Made by a program: the position numbers and the translations under genes | Shown: piece after piece, positions 7,131-7,371 of the stretch | Position numbering within the stretch: position 1 is the first letter of the stretch | Layout: every line of letters starts with the position of its first letter | The notes under the pieces: generated by a model | Databases searched by the model: none | What the model was told of the DNA's origin: nothing | Seen by the model: only the letters and a program-made list of their open reading frames with translations | From: Spirochaetales bacterium | GTDB taxonomy: Bacteria > Spirochaetota > Spirochaetia > B11-G9 | Assembly (NCBI GenBank): GCA_027077185.1 | Contig: JALTGJ010000384.1 | Span: 1 to 7,371, forward strand | DNA: 7,371 nt | Direction of reading: 5' to 3'

Positions 7131-7209
7131 TGTCTCGATACACTCGTCGGATACCGAGTGCCGTAGAATGAGGTGTATCGAGGTACCGATGAGCACTCGA
7201 CAACCGGTG
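7131..7209. repeat. Intergenic repeat, unit A
   Basis: The unit starts with TGTCTCGATACACTC (7131-7145) and ends with GAGCACTCGACAACCGGTG (7191-7209). Both end blocks recur exactly in unit B. Its middle is itself palindromic: CACTCG (7141-7146) pairs with CGAGTG (7155-7160), and CGAGTGC (7155-7161) pairs with GCACTCG (7193-7199). It resembles REP-type intergenic repeats seen in several phyla. Copy number elsewhere in the genome cannot be judged here. Confidence 0.8.
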
Positions 7210-7220
7210 TCTCGATACAC
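7134..7220. repeat. Three-arm inverted repeat able to form alternative hairpins
   Basis: CTCGATACAC occurs at 7134-7143 and 7211-7220. Its exact reverse complement GTGTATCGAG occurs once between them at 7173-7182. The single middle arm is 29 bases from one partner and 28 bases from the other, so it could pair with either but not both. Confidence 0.8.
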
Positions 7221-7284
7221 TCCTTGTTTGGAAATTTCAGATTATGTGACCACTTGAATTGAACGGAGCACTCGACAACCGGTG
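7208..7284. repeat. Intergenic repeat, unit B
   Basis: It opens with the same 15 bases as unit A (7208-7222) and closes with the same 19 bases (7266-7284), 77 bases in all against 79. The middle (7223-7265) is AT-rich, not palindromic and unlike that of unit A. It overlaps the end of unit A by two bases, so the units are directly in tandem. Confidence 0.8.
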
Positions 7285-7290
7285 GAGACC

Positions 7291-7371
7291 GTACCCCGAG
7301 TGATTGCGAAATTGTAGATATTGTTTTATTACAGGATAGAACAGCAATTGTATCGAGGGGTACTGTTATCC
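7291..7371. repeat. Possible third, divergent repeat unit, cut by the window end
   Basis: GTACCCC (7291-7297) is the reverse complement of GGGGTAC (7357-7363). CCGAGTG (7296-7302) matches 7154-7160 in unit A, and TGTATCGAGG (7349-7358) matches 7174-7183 in unit A. These shared words suggest another degenerate member of the same family, but without the 15- and 19-base end blocks the limits are uncertain. Confidence 0.45.

Larger units (their letters stand above)
7012..7371. other. Non-coding region: promoter, operator, then palindromic repeat cluster
   Basis: No credible gene is visible here on either strand. Bases 7012-7085 hold the operon's leader, operator and promoter. Bases 7086-7120 are very AT-rich with no clear element. 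From about 7131 to the window end the composition becomes visibly richer in G and C, and short motifs (CTCGATACAC, GTGTATCGAG, CCGAGTG, GAGCACTCGACAACCGG) recur in both orientations. Any gene upstream of this region lies outside the window. Confidence 0.75.

Noticed and set aside
7150..7189. TACCGA words in the repeats, matching the operator half-site
   Set aside because: They lack a properly spaced TCGGTA partner (only an imperfect TCGG-ATA-CCGA is present), so extra regulator sites are not supported.
7168..7257. A 29-codon plus-strand frame starting ATG within repeat unit A
   Set aside because: It has no Shine-Dalgarno site, begins and runs within repeats, and has no recognisable protein feature.
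7131..7284. CRISPR-like pattern: repeated blocks separated by unrelated sequence
   Set aside because: Only two units are present, the left and right blocks differ from each other, and no cas gene is seen. A palindromic intergenic repeat explains it better.

Overview
The window holds one tightly packed operon, read entirely on the minus strand, for a tripartite RND-type export pump. Next to it, at the high-coordinate end, is a short non-coding stretch with the operon's promoter and operator and then a cluster of palindromic repeats. Transcription runs from about 7050 down to 1 and leaves the window inside the last gene. The order is a double-TetR regulator (5791-7011), a TolC/OEP outer-membrane channel (4388-5794), a lipoprotein periplasmic adaptor (3436-4395), an RND inner-membrane permease (220-3423), and the first 74 codons of a small PII-like protein of the type encoded next to RND pumps (1-223, cut by the window edge).

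The organism is probably a spirochaete; this is inference. The coding DNA is AT-rich. The channel-adaptor-permease gene order and an adaptor without the alpha-helical hairpin both match the Borrelia BesC-BesA-BesB pump. Strong Shine-Dalgarno sites before every gene and a consensus-like TTGACA/TAGATT promoter argue against Bacteroidota, where related pumps with the same PII-like partner also occur (the Porphyromonas PG0538-PG0541 cluster).

The five genes look translationally coupled. Both regulator/channel and permease/PII-like junctions are ATGA overlaps, channel/adaptor overlap by 8 bases, and adaptor/permease are 12 bases apart. No gap inside the operon could hold a separate promoter. A perfect 8-4-8 inverted repeat lies just downstream of the -10 box, so the regulator probably represses its own operon until it binds an exported compound. 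The permease, adaptor and channel would then export that compound, and the PII-like protein may sense a cytoplasmic signal and adjust the pump. The substrate cannot be read from sequence.

The points of most interest are the regulator, which carries two full TetR modules in one chain and may bind its symmetric operator as a built-in dimer; the PII-like partner coupled to the permease; and the repeat cluster at 7131-7371, where units of about 78 bases share both ends but have unrelated middles and can form alternative hairpins. I see no mobile element, CRISPR array, tRNA, rRNA or intrinsic terminator.
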